The translations under genes were made by a program, and so were the position numbers. 58,096 nt of DNA from Acidobacteriota bacterium. Its GTDB lineage: Bacteria > Acidobacteriota > Vicinamibacteria > Marinacidobacterales > Marinacidobacteraceae. Positions within the stretch are counted from its first letter, which is position 1. Every line of letters starts with the position of its first letter. Under the pieces are notes generated by a model that did no database searches, was not told the DNA's origin, and worked only from the letters and a program-made list of their open reading frames with translations. Where the stretch lies: the NCBI GenBank assembly GCA_022826825.1, contig JAJDUD010000030.1:1-58096 (forward strand). Direction: 5' to 3'. Positions 8,621 through 17,861 of this stretch are shown here, piece after piece.

Positions 8621-10057
8621 TCAGCGGACCTTCTCGGAGTAGTTGACCCCTACGTAGACGCGGACCGCCGCGCCCTCGTCGTTCACCTGGAAGCGCACGA
8701 GCTCGCCGTGGGCGCCGAAGCCGTCGCTCTCCAACCGGAACACGTGCGCCTCGTCGGTCGGCTTGAGGACGCCCCTCGAGCGGTCCGGGTTCTCGGACAG
8801 CGGGGAGAAGACCACCAGTTCGTCCTCGAGGCGGAGAACGCTGGTGTCTCCCCACCGGTTCCGATAGGTGCCGATGTAGATGTCCCAGGCGGAGTCGTAC
8901 GCCGCCTTCGCTTCTTCTTCCTCCGCGAGGTGCGGCGCGACCCACTCGAACGCCTTCTCGACGAAGCGGCCGGGGTTTCCGTCGCCGGCGTTCGTGAAGA
9001 CGACCACGCCGACCTTCTCGTCGGGACTCAACTGCGTCTGCGTGCGGTAGCCGGGGTAGGAGCCCCCGTGGCCGACGAGGTCGCGGTCCTCGGTGTGGCG
9101 CACCGAGAACCCGAGCCCCCAGCCGCCGGTCCAGGAGGACTGGACCCAGTGGACCCGCTGCATCTCGCGCAGGGTGTTCGTCGCCAGCACCTGGTCGCTC
9201 TTGCGGTCGCGCACCCGCAGTTGCCACTGCAGGAACCGGAGCATGTCGGGCACGCTCGACGAGAACCCGGTCGCGGGATCGAAGGAATGAGCGTCCACGA
9301 AGGGCATGCGCTGCCGGCTGCCGTCCGCCATCCGCCGGCCGTATCCGGTGACCAGGCGGCTCTCGTGGTCGGCCGGAATCGGTCCGACGCTCGTCGAGTC
9401 CATCGCGAGCGGCCCGAGGATGCCCTCGTTCACGAGTTCGGCGAAGGACTTTCCGGAGGCCGCCTCCGCCACCATTCCGGCCAGCGTGAAGCCCAGGTTC
9501 GAGTACTTCCACTTGGTCTCGGTGGCGTACGTGGTCTCCTGGTCCGAGACCGTGTCGCGCACCGCCTCGGCCTCGGGGAACTCGAACTCGGTCCAGGCCG
9601 GGTGGATGGACTCCCGCGGCAGGCCGGCGGTGTGGGTGAGCAGGTGCCGCACGGTCACCGCGCGGGCTTCCGGATGCCGGTTCTCGATGTCGAACCAGGG
9701 AAGGTGCTCGGTGATGGGGTCGTCGAGACGCAGCGTCCCGGCGTCCCGCTCGCGCAGCACGCTGATCGCGGTGAAGAGCTTGGAGTGGGAGGCGATCCGG
9801 AAGATCGAGTCCTCGCTCATCGGCGTCTCGGGATCCAGGGACGCGTGCCCGTACGCCTTCAGGAAGACGACGTCCTGGTCGTGGACGATCCCGATCACGA
9901 GTCCGACCCCCGAGTACTCGACCTGCGCGCGGACCCACTCGTCGAGCATGGTGATGCCGGCCTGGACCTGCGGGTCCGGGTGCTCGGCAGAGCGGGCGGC
10001 CGGAGTGACGAAGAGAGCGGCGAGGACACCCCCCGCCAGAGAGATTTGTCGGAGCAT
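8621..10057 (-). CDS. Secreted serine beta-lactamase-like hydrolase
   Basis: A class C beta-lactamase/DD-peptidase-fold hydrolase, 478 residues with an N-terminal signal peptide (hydrophobic run then PAARSAEH). The three active-site elements are present: S-x-x-K as SHSK (residues 90-93), Y-x-N as YSN (185-187) and H-x-G as HGG (330-332, replacing KTG). A C-terminal lipocalin-like extension of about 100 residues follows, as in many members of this family. Substrates range from peptides to esters and cannot be read from sequence. It lies 15 bp downstream of two amidohydrolase genes on the same strand and is probably in one operon with them, pointing to extracytoplasmic degradation of peptides or related compounds. 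Confidence 0.88.
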   Translation of the reverse strand: MLRQISLAGGVLAALFVTPAARSAEHPDPQVQAGITMLDEWVRAQVEYSGVGLVIGIVHDQDVVFLKAYGHASLDPETPMSEDSIFRIASHSKLFTAISVLRERDAGTLRLDDPITEHLPWFDIENRHPEARAVTVRHLLTHTAGLPRESIHPAWTEFEFPEAEAVRDTVSDQETTYATETKWKYSNLGFTLAGMVAEAASGKSFAELVNEGILGPLAMDSTSVGPIPADHESRLVTGYGRRMADGSRQRMPFVDAHSFDPATGFSSSVPDMLRFLQWQLRVRDRKSDQVLATNTLREMQRVHWVQSSWTGGWGLGFSVRHTEDRDLVGHGGSYPGYRTQTQLSPDEKVGVVVFTNAGDGNPGRFVEKAFEWVAPHLAEEEEAKAAYDSAWDIYIGTYRNRWGDTSVLRLEDELVVFSPLSENPDRSRGVLKPTDEAHVFRLESDGFGAHGELVRFQVNDEGAAVRVYVGVNYSEKVR

Positions 10058-10072
10058 GGTCTGGTAGCGCCG

Positions 10073-11266
10073 CTAGCGGCGGAAAACGATGGCGCCGTCG
10101 ACCAGGACGGCGGCCGTCTTGGCATAGGTACCGATCGGGTGGGAATCCCAGATCACGACATCGCCGTCGAGGCCGACGGCGAGACTCCCGATCCGGCCGT
10201 CCACCCCCAGGATCGCGGCGGAGTCCGCGGTCACCGCACCGAGCGCGGCTTCCCGCGGCAGCCCGTGGGCCCAGGCGACGATCGCTTCCATGGCGACTGA
10301 TCGGCCCCGGGAGCCGAAGGTGGAGAGCGCGACCCTGACGCCGGCCGCGTGAAGGACACCCGCCGTCGCGGGCGAGTGGCCCTTGAGTTCCATCGGGCCC
10401 CCATCCCCGATCCCGATGACGGAAGGTCCGACCACCACCGGCACGCCCGCCTCGGCGAGCCGGGACGCCACCGCCGCGGCGCCGGCCGCCTGGTCGAGCA
10501 CCAGCCGCACATCGAACTCGCCGGCCACCCGGAGCGCCGTCTCGATGTCGTCGGGCTTGTTGGCGAGCATCCGGAGCGGGAGTTCGCCGGAGAGCAGGCG
10601 GCCCATGACGCGTGCGGCCTCGCCATCGAGGGCGTCCTCGCCCGCGCGGATGAGGGTGCTCCGGAAGTCGTAGATCATCCCCTGCCGCGTGGTGCGTCCA
10701 ACCGGCGCCTCCCTTCCCGGCGCCGTGTCTCCGACCGCCGTTTCGCCGAAGGAGGCGGCCACCGCCGTCTCGTCGGCCACGATGGCCGTGTCGGCGGAGC
10801 CGGCCAGCTTCACCACGGCCCCCGTGCCGCCGATCAGCAGCCGCGGATCCGGCGCCAGATAGACCGCGGTGACGCCGGACCGGAGCCACAGGGGCGCCAG
10901 GTCCTCGGTGAACCGGTCCACCGCGCGGATCTGCGGGGCGATGGCGTCGCCGGCTTCGCCGGCCAAGTTGATCAGCGCACCCCCGGCGGTGGGGCCGGTC
11001 CCGAGGAACGTCTGGGCGTCGATGAAACCGGGGGTGACCACCATCCCGTCGGCCGCGATCACTTCGGCGCCGTCGGGAGGCTCGACGCCGGCGCCGACGG
11101 CGGTGATCCTTCCGTCTTCGATCACCACCGTCGCGCCCGCGAGGACTTCCCCGCTTCCGGTGTGGACTTCGCCGCCCACGATGGCCACCACCTGGCCGGC
11201 GGCCAGACCCGGCCAGACGAGCGCCAGAGCGAGGACGATCGACCGGCGGCGAAGGCGCACCGTCAC
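10073..11266 (-). CDS. Amidohydrolase-fold protein lacking metal ligands (probable pseudoenzyme)
   Basis: A 397-residue amidohydrolase-superfamily protein with a signal peptide (ALALVWPGLAAGQ), the N-terminal composite beta-domain (VVIEDGRITAVGAG) and the start of the TIM barrel. The usual metal-binding motif PGFIDxHxH is here PGFIDAQTFLG, with Gln and Phe in place of both His (about residues 85 and 87). The later HG position reads LVLDQAAG, so further ligands are missing too. It may be a non-catalytic partner of the neighbouring enzyme or may bind substrate only. Its GTG start at 11266 overlaps the stop of that enzyme (GTGA), with GGAGG just upstream, so the two are translationally coupled and probably made in fixed ratio. 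Confidence 0.8.
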   Translation of the reverse strand: MTVRLRRRSIVLALALVWPGLAAGQVVAIVGGEVHTGSGEVLAGATVVIEDGRITAVGAGVEPPDGAEVIAADGMVVTPGFIDAQTFLGTGPTAGGALINLAGEAGDAIAPQIRAVDRFTEDLAPLWLRSGVTAVYLAPDPRLLIGGTGAVVKLAGSADTAIVADETAVAASFGETAVGDTAPGREAPVGRTTRQGMIYDFRSTLIRAGEDALDGEAARVMGRLLSGELPLRMLANKPDDIETALRVAGEFDVRLVLDQAAGAAAVASRLAEAGVPVVVGPSVIGIGDGGPMELKGHSPATAGVLHAAGVRVALSTFGSRGRSVAMEAIVAWAHGLPREAALGAVTADSAAILGVDGRIGSLAVGLDGDVVIWDSHPIGTYAKTAAVLVDGAIVFRR

Positions 11267-12528
11267 CAACCCTCCGGCACCACGTCGCCGAAGACGTTGG
11301 TTCCAGTCGCGCGGTTGAAGACCTCCACCCCGTCCACGAACACCCGCATCACCAGGCTCTCGTAGGCGAGCGGATCCTCGCCGCCAAGGATCGCGATGTC
11401 GGCGTCTTTCCCCGCTTCGAGGCTGCCGATCCGGTCGTCCACGTGGAAGATGCGGGCGCCGTTCAGGGTGAGCGCGGCCAGCGCGTCCGCGTGCGACATG
11501 CCCTGCCGCACGAACATCGCCGCGGTGTGGCGCAGCCAGTAGGCGTGGCCGTCCGGGGGATCCTGATGGAACGCGACCAGACCGCCGAGTTCCACGAGTT
11601 TCACCGGACCCAGGAGTTCCCCGCTCTCGCGGCTGTCGCCGGGCAGTATGGGGCCGTAGCTCACCGGCATGCCGAGTTCGTGGAGCTCCTCGGCGAGTTC
11701 GAGGGTCGCCTGGCCGTGGTGGATGTAGGCGTCGAGATTGAACTGGCGCATCAGTTCCATGGCGTAGCGCATCTGCTGTTCGGTGTGGGAGTGGACCCCA
11801 AGCACCCACTCGCGGGTGAGCAGCTTGCCAAGCGCCTCGTAGGTCAGGTTCCGCGGGGGTTTCGGATTCGCCGAATCCGCTTCGTGGGCGGCGATGGCGT
11901 CGAGGTAGGCCTGGGCCGCCTCCAGTTCGCCGCTCAGCAGGTCGAAGACTTCCTGCTCGGTCTCGGGGAAGCCGGGGTAGGGCGTCGTGGCGCGGATCGC
12001 CATCTTGATGCCGGCGTGGGCAAAGAACATGTCCTCGACGGTGCCGCCGCGCGACTTGACGAGTACCGCCTGGCCGCTGTTCGGGCTCCGGCTGCCGGTG
12101 GTGATGTTCTGGGTAGTGATGCCCGAGGCCAGCGCCAGGGCGAATGCGGGGTCCCCGGAGTCGAGTCCGTCGATGGCCCGCACGTGCGCGTTGATCGGGA
12201 CGGAAAGCTCGTTGTTGTTCGCTCCCGTCGCCGGGATGTTGAGCACCTTGAACCCGGTATGGGAATGGCTCTCGACGATCCCCGGAATGACGCTCATCCC
12301 GGTGGCGTCGATCACCTCGGCGCCAGCGGGAACCGCAACGCCGGCGCCCACCGCCTCGATCTTCCCGTCGCGGATCACCACCGTGCCGCCGGGAATCGGT
12401 TCGGAACTGACCGGATACACGAGGCCGCCGGTGATCGCGATCAGCCCCTCTTCCGGCGCCCCCGGGGCGCATGCGAGCGCGCCAAGAGCCGCACCAAGTG
12501 CAATGGTGAGAACCGCCTTGCGTCTCAT
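11263..12528 (-). CDS. Amidohydrolase (imidazolonepropionase-like), probable lipoprotein
   Basis: A 421-residue metal-dependent amidohydrolase. The signal sequence ends GALAC, a possible lipobox with Cys20. The first metal ligands are in PGIVESHSHTGF (HSH at about 88-90), and further His residues follow in GVHSHTEQQM and YIHHGQAT. The C-terminus carries the family's GSLEAGKDADIAIL segment. It probably hydrolyses a cyclic amide, dipeptide or related compound in the periplasm or at the membrane. The ATG at 12528 was chosen because it begins the signal sequence; a longer frame exists but adds unrelated residues. It is the first gene of a likely three-gene operon (this gene, its degenerate paralogue, and a serine hydrolase). 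Confidence 0.85.
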   Translation of the reverse strand: MRRKAVLTIALGAALGALACAPGAPEEGLIAITGGLVYPVSSEPIPGGTVVIRDGKIEAVGAGVAVPAGAEVIDATGMSVIPGIVESHSHTGFKVLNIPATGANNNELSVPINAHVRAIDGLDSGDPAFALALASGITTQNITTGSRSPNSGQAVLVKSRGGTVEDMFFAHAGIKMAIRATTPYPGFPETEQEVFDLLSGELEAAQAYLDAIAAHEADSANPKPPRNLTYEALGKLLTREWVLGVHSHTEQQMRYAMELMRQFNLDAYIHHGQATLELAEELHELGMPVSYGPILPGDSRESGELLGPVKLVELGGLVAFHQDPPDGHAYWLRHTAAMFVRQGMSHADALAALTLNGARIFHVDDRIGSLEAGKDADIAILGGEDPLAYESLVMRVFVDGVEVFNRATGTNVFGDVVPEGW

Positions 12529-12602
12529 GGTTCCGGCCCGCCACTGTATCAGGGGCGTGAAGGCCACGGCGCCAGGCGGATTCCCGGTAGAGTGGCGCCG
12601 GC

Positions 12603-13502
12603 ATGACGGGCGCGTGGGCCAACGTGGACGGCTGGATCGGGCCGGCGCACGAGGCGCGGGTGAGTCCCGTGGACGCCGGGTTCCTCTACGGCGAGGCGGT
12701 GTACGAGAACCTGCGCACCTACGGCCACGTACCGTTCCTCTTCGCCCGGCACCTCGTTCGACTCCGGCGCTCGGCGGAGTTCCTCGGGATTCCGCTCGCC
12801 CTCTCCGACGCGGAGATCACCGCGCGTCTGCGGGCGACGCAGGAAGCCACCGGCGTCAGGGGTGAACACTCGCTCCGGGTGATTCTCACCGCCGGGCCGC
12901 AGGACGGCGAGCCCTCGCTGATCATCCTGGTGCGGCCCCTGCCGCCGCTTCCGGCGGACCCGGAACACGAGGGCGTCGGGGTCTTCCTGTCGGACTGGGT
13001 GCGGGCGGCGCCGGGAGGACTCCCGGCCGACGTCAAGAGCACGAACCTGCTGGGGGCCCGGTTGGCCGTGCGGGAAGCCGAAGCGGCGGGGGCCCACGAA
13101 GCGGTGATCCGCGGCAGCGGCGGCGACCTCACGGAGGGTGCGACCTCGAACCTCTTCCTCGTGGACGACGGCGTCGTTCTCACCCCTCCGCTCGAAGACG
13201 GCCTGCTGCCCGGGATCACCCGTGGTCTCGTCCTCGAAGTCCTCCGGGAACTGCAGATCCCGTTCGAGGAGACGCCCCTCGGACCCGGCCGGCTCACCAC
13301 CGCCGACGAGGCCTTCCTGACCAGTTCCTCGCGGGAGGTGCTGCCGGTGACGTGGTCGGCCGCACCCGGCGCGCCACGCCGGACCATCGGCGACGGGAAG
13401 CCCGGTCCACTGACTCTCCGGGCCCTGGCCGCCTACCGCCGGGCCGTCACCCGGCTCCTCGGCGAATCGCTCCCCGGCACGGCCCCCGGAGACCCACCCT
13501 GA
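12603..13502 (+). CDS. Class IV (branched-chain/D-amino acid) aminotransferase
   Basis: A 299-residue fold-type IV PLP enzyme. Recognisable elements are VDAGFLYGEAVYENLRTY near the N-terminus, the PLP-binding Lys in DVKSTNLLGA (K145) and LTEGATSNLFLV, the family's conserved E-x3-SN-x-F segment, followed by LEDGLLPGITR. Members transaminate branched-chain or D-amino acids or act as aminodeoxychorismate lyase; which one cannot be decided here. It is transcribed divergently from the amidohydrolase operon across a 74-bp gap. Its stop codon overlaps the probable start of the antiporter gene downstream. Confidence 0.85.
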   Translation: MTGAWANVDGWIGPAHEARVSPVDAGFLYGEAVYENLRTYGHVPFLFARHLVRLRRSAEFLGIPLALSDAEITARLRATQEATGVRGEHSLRVILTAGPQDGEPSLIILVRPLPPLPADPEHEGVGVFLSDWVRAAPGGLPADVKSTNLLGARLAVREAEAAGAHEAVIRGSGGDLTEGATSNLFLVDDGVVLTPPLEDGLLPGITRGLVLEVLRELQIPFEETPLGPGRLTTADEAFLTSSSREVLPVTWSAAPGAPRRTIGDGKPGPLTLRALAAYRRAVTRLLGESLPGTAPGDPP

Positions 13503-15496
13503 CCGACCTGGGGCTGCTGGGCGATCTGGCCCTGCTGGTCGGCCTCGCGATCCCCATCGTGGCGCTGGCCCACCGCCTGAACGCCCCGCCGCTCCTGGGA
13601 TTCGTGCTCGCCGGGGTGCTCGTCGGCCCCGCCGGTCTGGGATGGATCGCCGTTCCCGAGAACATCGAGACCCTGACGGAACTGGGAGTCGCCCTGCTGC
13701 TGTTCGCGGTCGGCCTCGAGCTGTCGCTGTCGCAGGTGCGGGACTGGGCCCGCATGGTGTTCGTGGGCGGCGGCGTCCAGGTTGGCGGGACCATTGCCGT
13801 GGTCTTCCTGGCGGCGCTGGCGTTCGGAGTTCCCGCGCCCTACGCCCTTTTCTACGGGGCGCTCGGAGCCATGTCTTCCACGGCGATCGTCGCCAAGACC
13901 ATCGCCGACCGGGAGGAACTCGAGACTCCCCACGGCCAGGCCTCGATCAGCCTGCTGATCTTCCAGGACCTTTCCGTCCTGCCGCTCGTGCTGCTGCTGC
14001 CCCTGGTGGCCGGCTTTCAGGGCGAGGCGGCCGGAGCCGCCCTCACCGGACTGGTCCGCGGGCTGGTGATCGTCACCGTCCTGATCTTCGCCGGACGCCT
14101 CCTCGCACCCTGGGTTCTCGACCGGATCGTGCTGCTCCGGGACCGCGAACTGTTCACGCTCTGCGTCGGGTTCTTCGGGCTGGGCGCCGCCCTGGTCACC
14201 CATACGGCGGGCTTCTCGCTGGCGATCGGGGCCTTTCTCGCGGGTCTCATCCTCTCGGAGTCCGAGTACGGGGTGCAGGCGCTATCGGACGTGCTGCCCT
14301 TTCGCGCGCTCTTCACCGGGGTGTTCTTCAGCTCCATCGGAATGCTGCTCGATCCGTCGGTCCTGTTGGGGAGTCCGCTGCTCGTGATCGGGTTGGGACT
14401 CGCGGCCCTGGCGGTGAAGGCGGTATTGGCCGCTGCGGGGGTGTTGGCCGCGGGCGGACGGCTCTCCACGGCTCTCGCTACCGGAGTGGGCCTCGGCCAC
14501 GTCGGCGAGTTCGCCTTCCTCCTGGCGGCGGTCGGCATCCCGCTCGGCCTGTTCCGGGGCTCCGACTACCAGTTGTTCCTCAGCACCGCGGTGCTCTCCA
14601 TGATCGCCGCGCCGCTCCTGATCCGGGCCGGCCCCGCGATCGTCGAGTGGGTGGACCAGCGCCGGCCGCACGAGCGGCACCCGGACAGCGAAGCGATCCA
14701 CGGGGCGGCGGATCACACGGTCGTCGTCGGCTACGGACTCGCCGGCCGCTACCTGGCGCGCGTCCTGCAGGCGGCGGGGCTGCGCTGCATCGTCGTCGAC
14801 CAGAACCCCGAGCTCGTGCGCCGGGCGCGCGCCGACGGCATCCCGGCGCTGTTCGGGGACGGCACCCAACCCGTGGTGCTCGACCACGTGCAGTTGCGCC
14901 GGGCGCGCACGATCTTCTTCACGATCAACTCGCCCGCGGACGAGCGACGGGGAGTCGCGGTGGCGCGCGAGATGAACCCGGCGGTCCGCATCGTGGTCCG
15001 CACCCGTTACGTGCGAGCCATTGACGACCTGCTGGCGATCGGCGCCACCGACGTCGTCGTCGAGGAGTTCGAGGCCTCGCTGGAGCTGTTCGCCAAGGCG
15101 CTCGAGAGCTACGAGATCCCGATCAACCGCATCTGGCGGGAACTCGAGGCCGTGCGGGCCGAACACTACGGCGTGTTCCGCGACCGGCCGCACCCGGATC
15201 TGCGGCTCGACGCCCTGAAGCATCTCGGCATCCACGACGCCCTGGAACTGGTGGAGGTCGAGGCGGCCGCCGCGGCGCTCGGCGCAACCGCGTCCACGCT
15301 CGACCTCCGGCGGCGAACCGGCGCCATCCAGGTCGCCGTGGTCCGCGACGGACGGCCCATCCACGAGCGGCAGGCCGAGACGCCGTATGAGGCCGGCGAC
15401 ACGGTGGTGCTGATCGGCGACCGGACCAGTCTGGACGCCGCGCTGCCGCTGTTTCGGTCCACGGGAACCGCCAGACCGCCGTCGCTTCCATTCTGA
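13499..15496 (+). CDS. CPA2-family monovalent cation:proton antiporter with TrkA domains
   Basis: A KefB-like transporter of about 665 residues. Twelve or so membrane helices (LLGFVLAGVLVGPAGLG, LTELGVALLLFAVGLELS, SSTAIVAKT) are followed by a cytosolic RCK/TrkA-N domain with the nucleotide motif HTVVVGYGLAGRYLA and a TrkA-C domain ending in VVLIGDRTS. It probably exchanges K+ or Na+ for protons under nucleotide control. The N-terminus is unusual: the conserved protein begins at LTDLGLLGD, whose first codon is CTG at 13499, overlapping the aminotransferase stop (CTGA) and preceded by GGAGAC. No ATG, GTG or TTG lies close by in frame; the next upstream GTG (13352) would add an Arg/Pro-rich stretch that is a shadow of the aminotransferase. 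I favour a coupled CTG start. Confidence 0.85.
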   Translation: MTDLGLLGDLALLVGLAIPIVALAHRLNAPPLLGFVLAGVLVGPAGLGWIAVPENIETLTELGVALLLFAVGLELSLSQVRDWARMVFVGGGVQVGGTIAVVFLAALAFGVPAPYALFYGALGAMSSTAIVAKTIADREELETPHGQASISLLIFQDLSVLPLVLLLPLVAGFQGEAAGAALTGLVRGLVIVTVLIFAGRLLAPWVLDRIVLLRDRELFTLCVGFFGLGAALVTHTAGFSLAIGAFLAGLILSESEYGVQALSDVLPFRALFTGVFFSSIGMLLDPSVLLGSPLLVIGLGLAALAVKAVLAAAGVLAAGGRLSTALATGVGLGHVGEFAFLLAAVGIPLGLFRGSDYQLFLSTAVLSMIAAPLLIRAGPAIVEWVDQRRPHERHPDSEAIHGAADHTVVVGYGLAGRYLARVLQAAGLRCIVVDQNPELVRRARADGIPALFGDGTQPVVLDHVQLRRARTIFFTINSPADERRGVAVAREMNPAVRIVVRTRYVRAIDDLLAIGATDVVVEEFEASLELFAKALESYEIPINRIWRELEAVRAEHYGVFRDRPHPDLRLDALKHLGIHDALELVEVEAAAAALGATASTLDLRRRTGAIQVAVVRDGRPIHERQAETPYEAGDTVVLIGDRTSLDAALPLFRSTGTARPPSLPF

Positions 15497-15544
15497 ACTC
15501 GGGGTCTCCGGCCTTCCCCGGCGGTGGTACATTGGCCGGTGGAC

Positions 15545-17830
15545 ATGTTCGCGGCCCTGCTCCGCGGAAGGGCCGCTGCCCGCATCCTGTTGCCAGGAAT
15601 CGCCGCGGCCCTTTTGCCGTCGCTGACGCCTCGGAGCGCTCTTTCCCAGGGGCAAGTGGACTTCGAGACCGCGCGTCTCGACCGGCGGCTCCCCGCCGTG
15701 CGGGCGGTTCGGCCGGTCAGGATCGACGGCGTCCTCGACGAGGACGAATGGGCGGGCGCTCCCATCGCGACCGACTTCACCCAGGGCAATCCCAACGAAG
15801 GGATGCCGGCGACCTTCGTGACCGAGGTCCGGGTGCTCTACGACGACGACTTCCTCTACGTCGGCGCCGTCGCCCACGACGAACCGGAAGGATTGATCGT
15901 GAACGACCTCTCGCGGGACTTCTCGACCCGCGCCGGTGACATCTTCGGAGTCATCGTGGACACGTTCCATGACCGCCGGAACGGCTACATGTTCGAGACC
16001 AACCCGGCCGGGGCGAAGTTCGATGGACAGGTCTTCAACGAGGGGCGCGAGTTCAACCGCGACTGGGACGGCGTCTGGCACGTCGAGACCTTGCGCACCG
16101 AGCGCGGCTGGCAGACGGAGATCGCCATTCCCTTCAAGACGCTGCGGTTCCGGGAGAGTCCCGAACAAACCTGGGGGATCAACTTCCTGCGCCGGATCCG
16201 ACGGCTGAACGAGGACTCGTTCTGGGCGCCCATCCCGCGCTTTTTCAACTTCGCGCGCATCTCCTACTCCGGCACGATCGAGGGATTCGCCGGGCTCCGG
16301 TCGGGCGGCCGTTACAAGGTGACGCCCTACGCGAGGGCCGAGACCGGCCAGGGAGCCGCCGATTCCGACGCGGGAACCATGAACTCCGCGGATCTGGGCG
16401 TGGACGCCAAGGTGCTGGTCGGCACCGGGCTGAACCTCGACCTGACCGTGAACACCGACTTCTCGCAGGTCGAGGCCGACGTCCAGCAGGTCAACCTGAC
16501 CCGCTACAACCTCTTCTTTCCCGAGAAGCGGGATTTCTTCATCGAGAACTCCGGCATCTTCCGCTTCGGGGTCCCGAACGATTCGCGGGTCACCCAGTTC
16601 CGGGCCGACTTCGGACAGGCCTTCAATCCTGCCACGCTGCGCGCCAGCCAGAGCCGGGGCGACGACCTGTACCTCTTCTTCAGCCGGCGCATCGGCCTCT
16701 CGCAGACGGGCACCCCGATCCCGGTGCTCGGCGGGGGGCGGCTCACCGGGCGGGCCGGCGCCTACGAGCTCGGGGTGATGAGCATCCAGACCGGCGAACA
16801 CGAGGACGCCCCCGGGACCGAGAACTTCACGGCGGTCCGGGTGCGCCGCAACGTCGGCGGCAACTCGGACGTGGGCGCCGTCTTCCTGAACCGGGAAACG
16901 GGGTCCGGGAGCGACCACTACAACCGCTCGATGGGCCTCGACGCCAACATCCGGGTCACCCCGGAGCTGGAGGTCAACTCCTTCTGGGCGCGGACCGCGA
17001 CGCCCGGCCGCGCCGGCGACGACCAGGCGGCGCGGGTGGCGGCGAACTACGACGGCCGGCTCTGGCAGTTCCGGGGCGCCTGGACCAGGCTCGGGGACGA
17101 CTTCAACCCCGAGATGGGCTTCGCCCCCCGGATCGGGGTCCGCCGCCTGCTCGGCTACGTCGGCTACCACTACCGCCCCGGGTGGTGGAGCGATTTCCTG
17201 CGGGAGATCAATCCCCACTTCGAGTGGAACGACTACGTGAACTCCGACGGCGAGCTGGTGAGCCGTTACACCAACTGGCACGTGGGTTTTCGCCACCAGA
17301 ACGGCGCGTTCTTCGAGTTCGGCTACAACGACAGCATCGAGAACACCTTCGCGCCGTTCCCCTTGCACCCGACCACCACGGTCCTCCCGGGCGAGCACCC
17401 CTACGACGAGTGGTTCGTCATGCTCTTCTCCGACCCGAGCCGGCCGATCTCCCTGAACGGCCGCTACGACTGGGGCGGCTTCTACTCCGGCGACCGGACG
17501 GCGTTGAACCTCAGCACCGTGGTCCGCATCGGCGGAAAGCTGACCTCCTACGTCGGCTGGAGCCGGAATGACATCTCGCTTCCCGAGGGCGCCTTCGTCG
17601 CCGACCTGCTCACCGCCCGGGTGACCTACACGTTCACCACCACGATGTTCCTGAACGCGCTCATCCAGTACAACAACATCACCGAGGACTGGAGTTCGAA
17701 CATCCGCTTCAACCTGATCCACCGGCCCCTTTCCGACTTCTTCATCGTGCTCAACGACCGGCGCGACCCGATGGGCAACCGCCTCGACCGGGCGCTCATC
17801 GCCAAGTACACGATCCTGATGGACTTTTGA
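15545..17830 (+). CDS. DUF5916 protein with N-terminal CBM9-like domain
   Basis: A large secreted protein of about 761 residues. After a signal peptide (LLPSLTPRSALSQGQ) comes a carbohydrate-binding-family-9-like beta-sandwich (VRIDGVLDEDEWAGA, VRVLYDDDFLYVGAVAHD). The remainder is a DUF5916-type beta-rich domain (LTVNTDFSQVEADVQQVNLTR, FFPEKRDFFIENSGIF), which looks like an outer-membrane barrel and ends in the Phe-terminated strand TILMDF. This architecture is common in Gemmatimonadota and Bacteroidota. A role in surface binding or in processing of glycans or peptides is inferred. The ATG at 15545 starts the signal sequence; an in-frame GTG upstream at 15524 is less likely. Confidence 0.8.
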   Translation: MFAALLRGRAAARILLPGIAAALLPSLTPRSALSQGQVDFETARLDRRLPAVRAVRPVRIDGVLDEDEWAGAPIATDFTQGNPNEGMPATFVTEVRVLYDDDFLYVGAVAHDEPEGLIVNDLSRDFSTRAGDIFGVIVDTFHDRRNGYMFETNPAGAKFDGQVFNEGREFNRDWDGVWHVETLRTERGWQTEIAIPFKTLRFRESPEQTWGINFLRRIRRLNEDSFWAPIPRFFNFARISYSGTIEGFAGLRSGGRYKVTPYARAETGQGAADSDAGTMNSADLGVDAKVLVGTGLNLDLTVNTDFSQVEADVQQVNLTRYNLFFPEKRDFFIENSGIFRFGVPNDSRVTQFRADFGQAFNPATLRASQSRGDDLYLFFSRRIGLSQTGTPIPVLGGGRLTGRAGAYELGVMSIQTGEHEDAPGTENFTAVRVRRNVGGNSDVGAVFLNRETGSGSDHYNRSMGLDANIRVTPELEVNSFWARTATPGRAGDDQAARVAANYDGRLWQFRGAWTRLGDDFNPEMGFAPRIGVRRLLGYVGYHYRPGWWSDFLREINPHFEWNDYVNSDGELVSRYTNWHVGFRHQNGAFFEFGYNDSIENTFAPFPLHPTTTVLPGEHPYDEWFVMLFSDPSRPISLNGRYDWGGFYSGDRTALNLSTVVRIGGKLTSYVGWSRNDISLPEGAFVADLLTARVTYTFTTTMFLNALIQYNNITEDWSSNIRFNLIHRPLSDFFIVLNDRRDPMGNRLDRALIAKYTILMDF

Positions 17831-17861
17831 ACCACCCGCCTGAGCGGGGAAGGAGACCACC

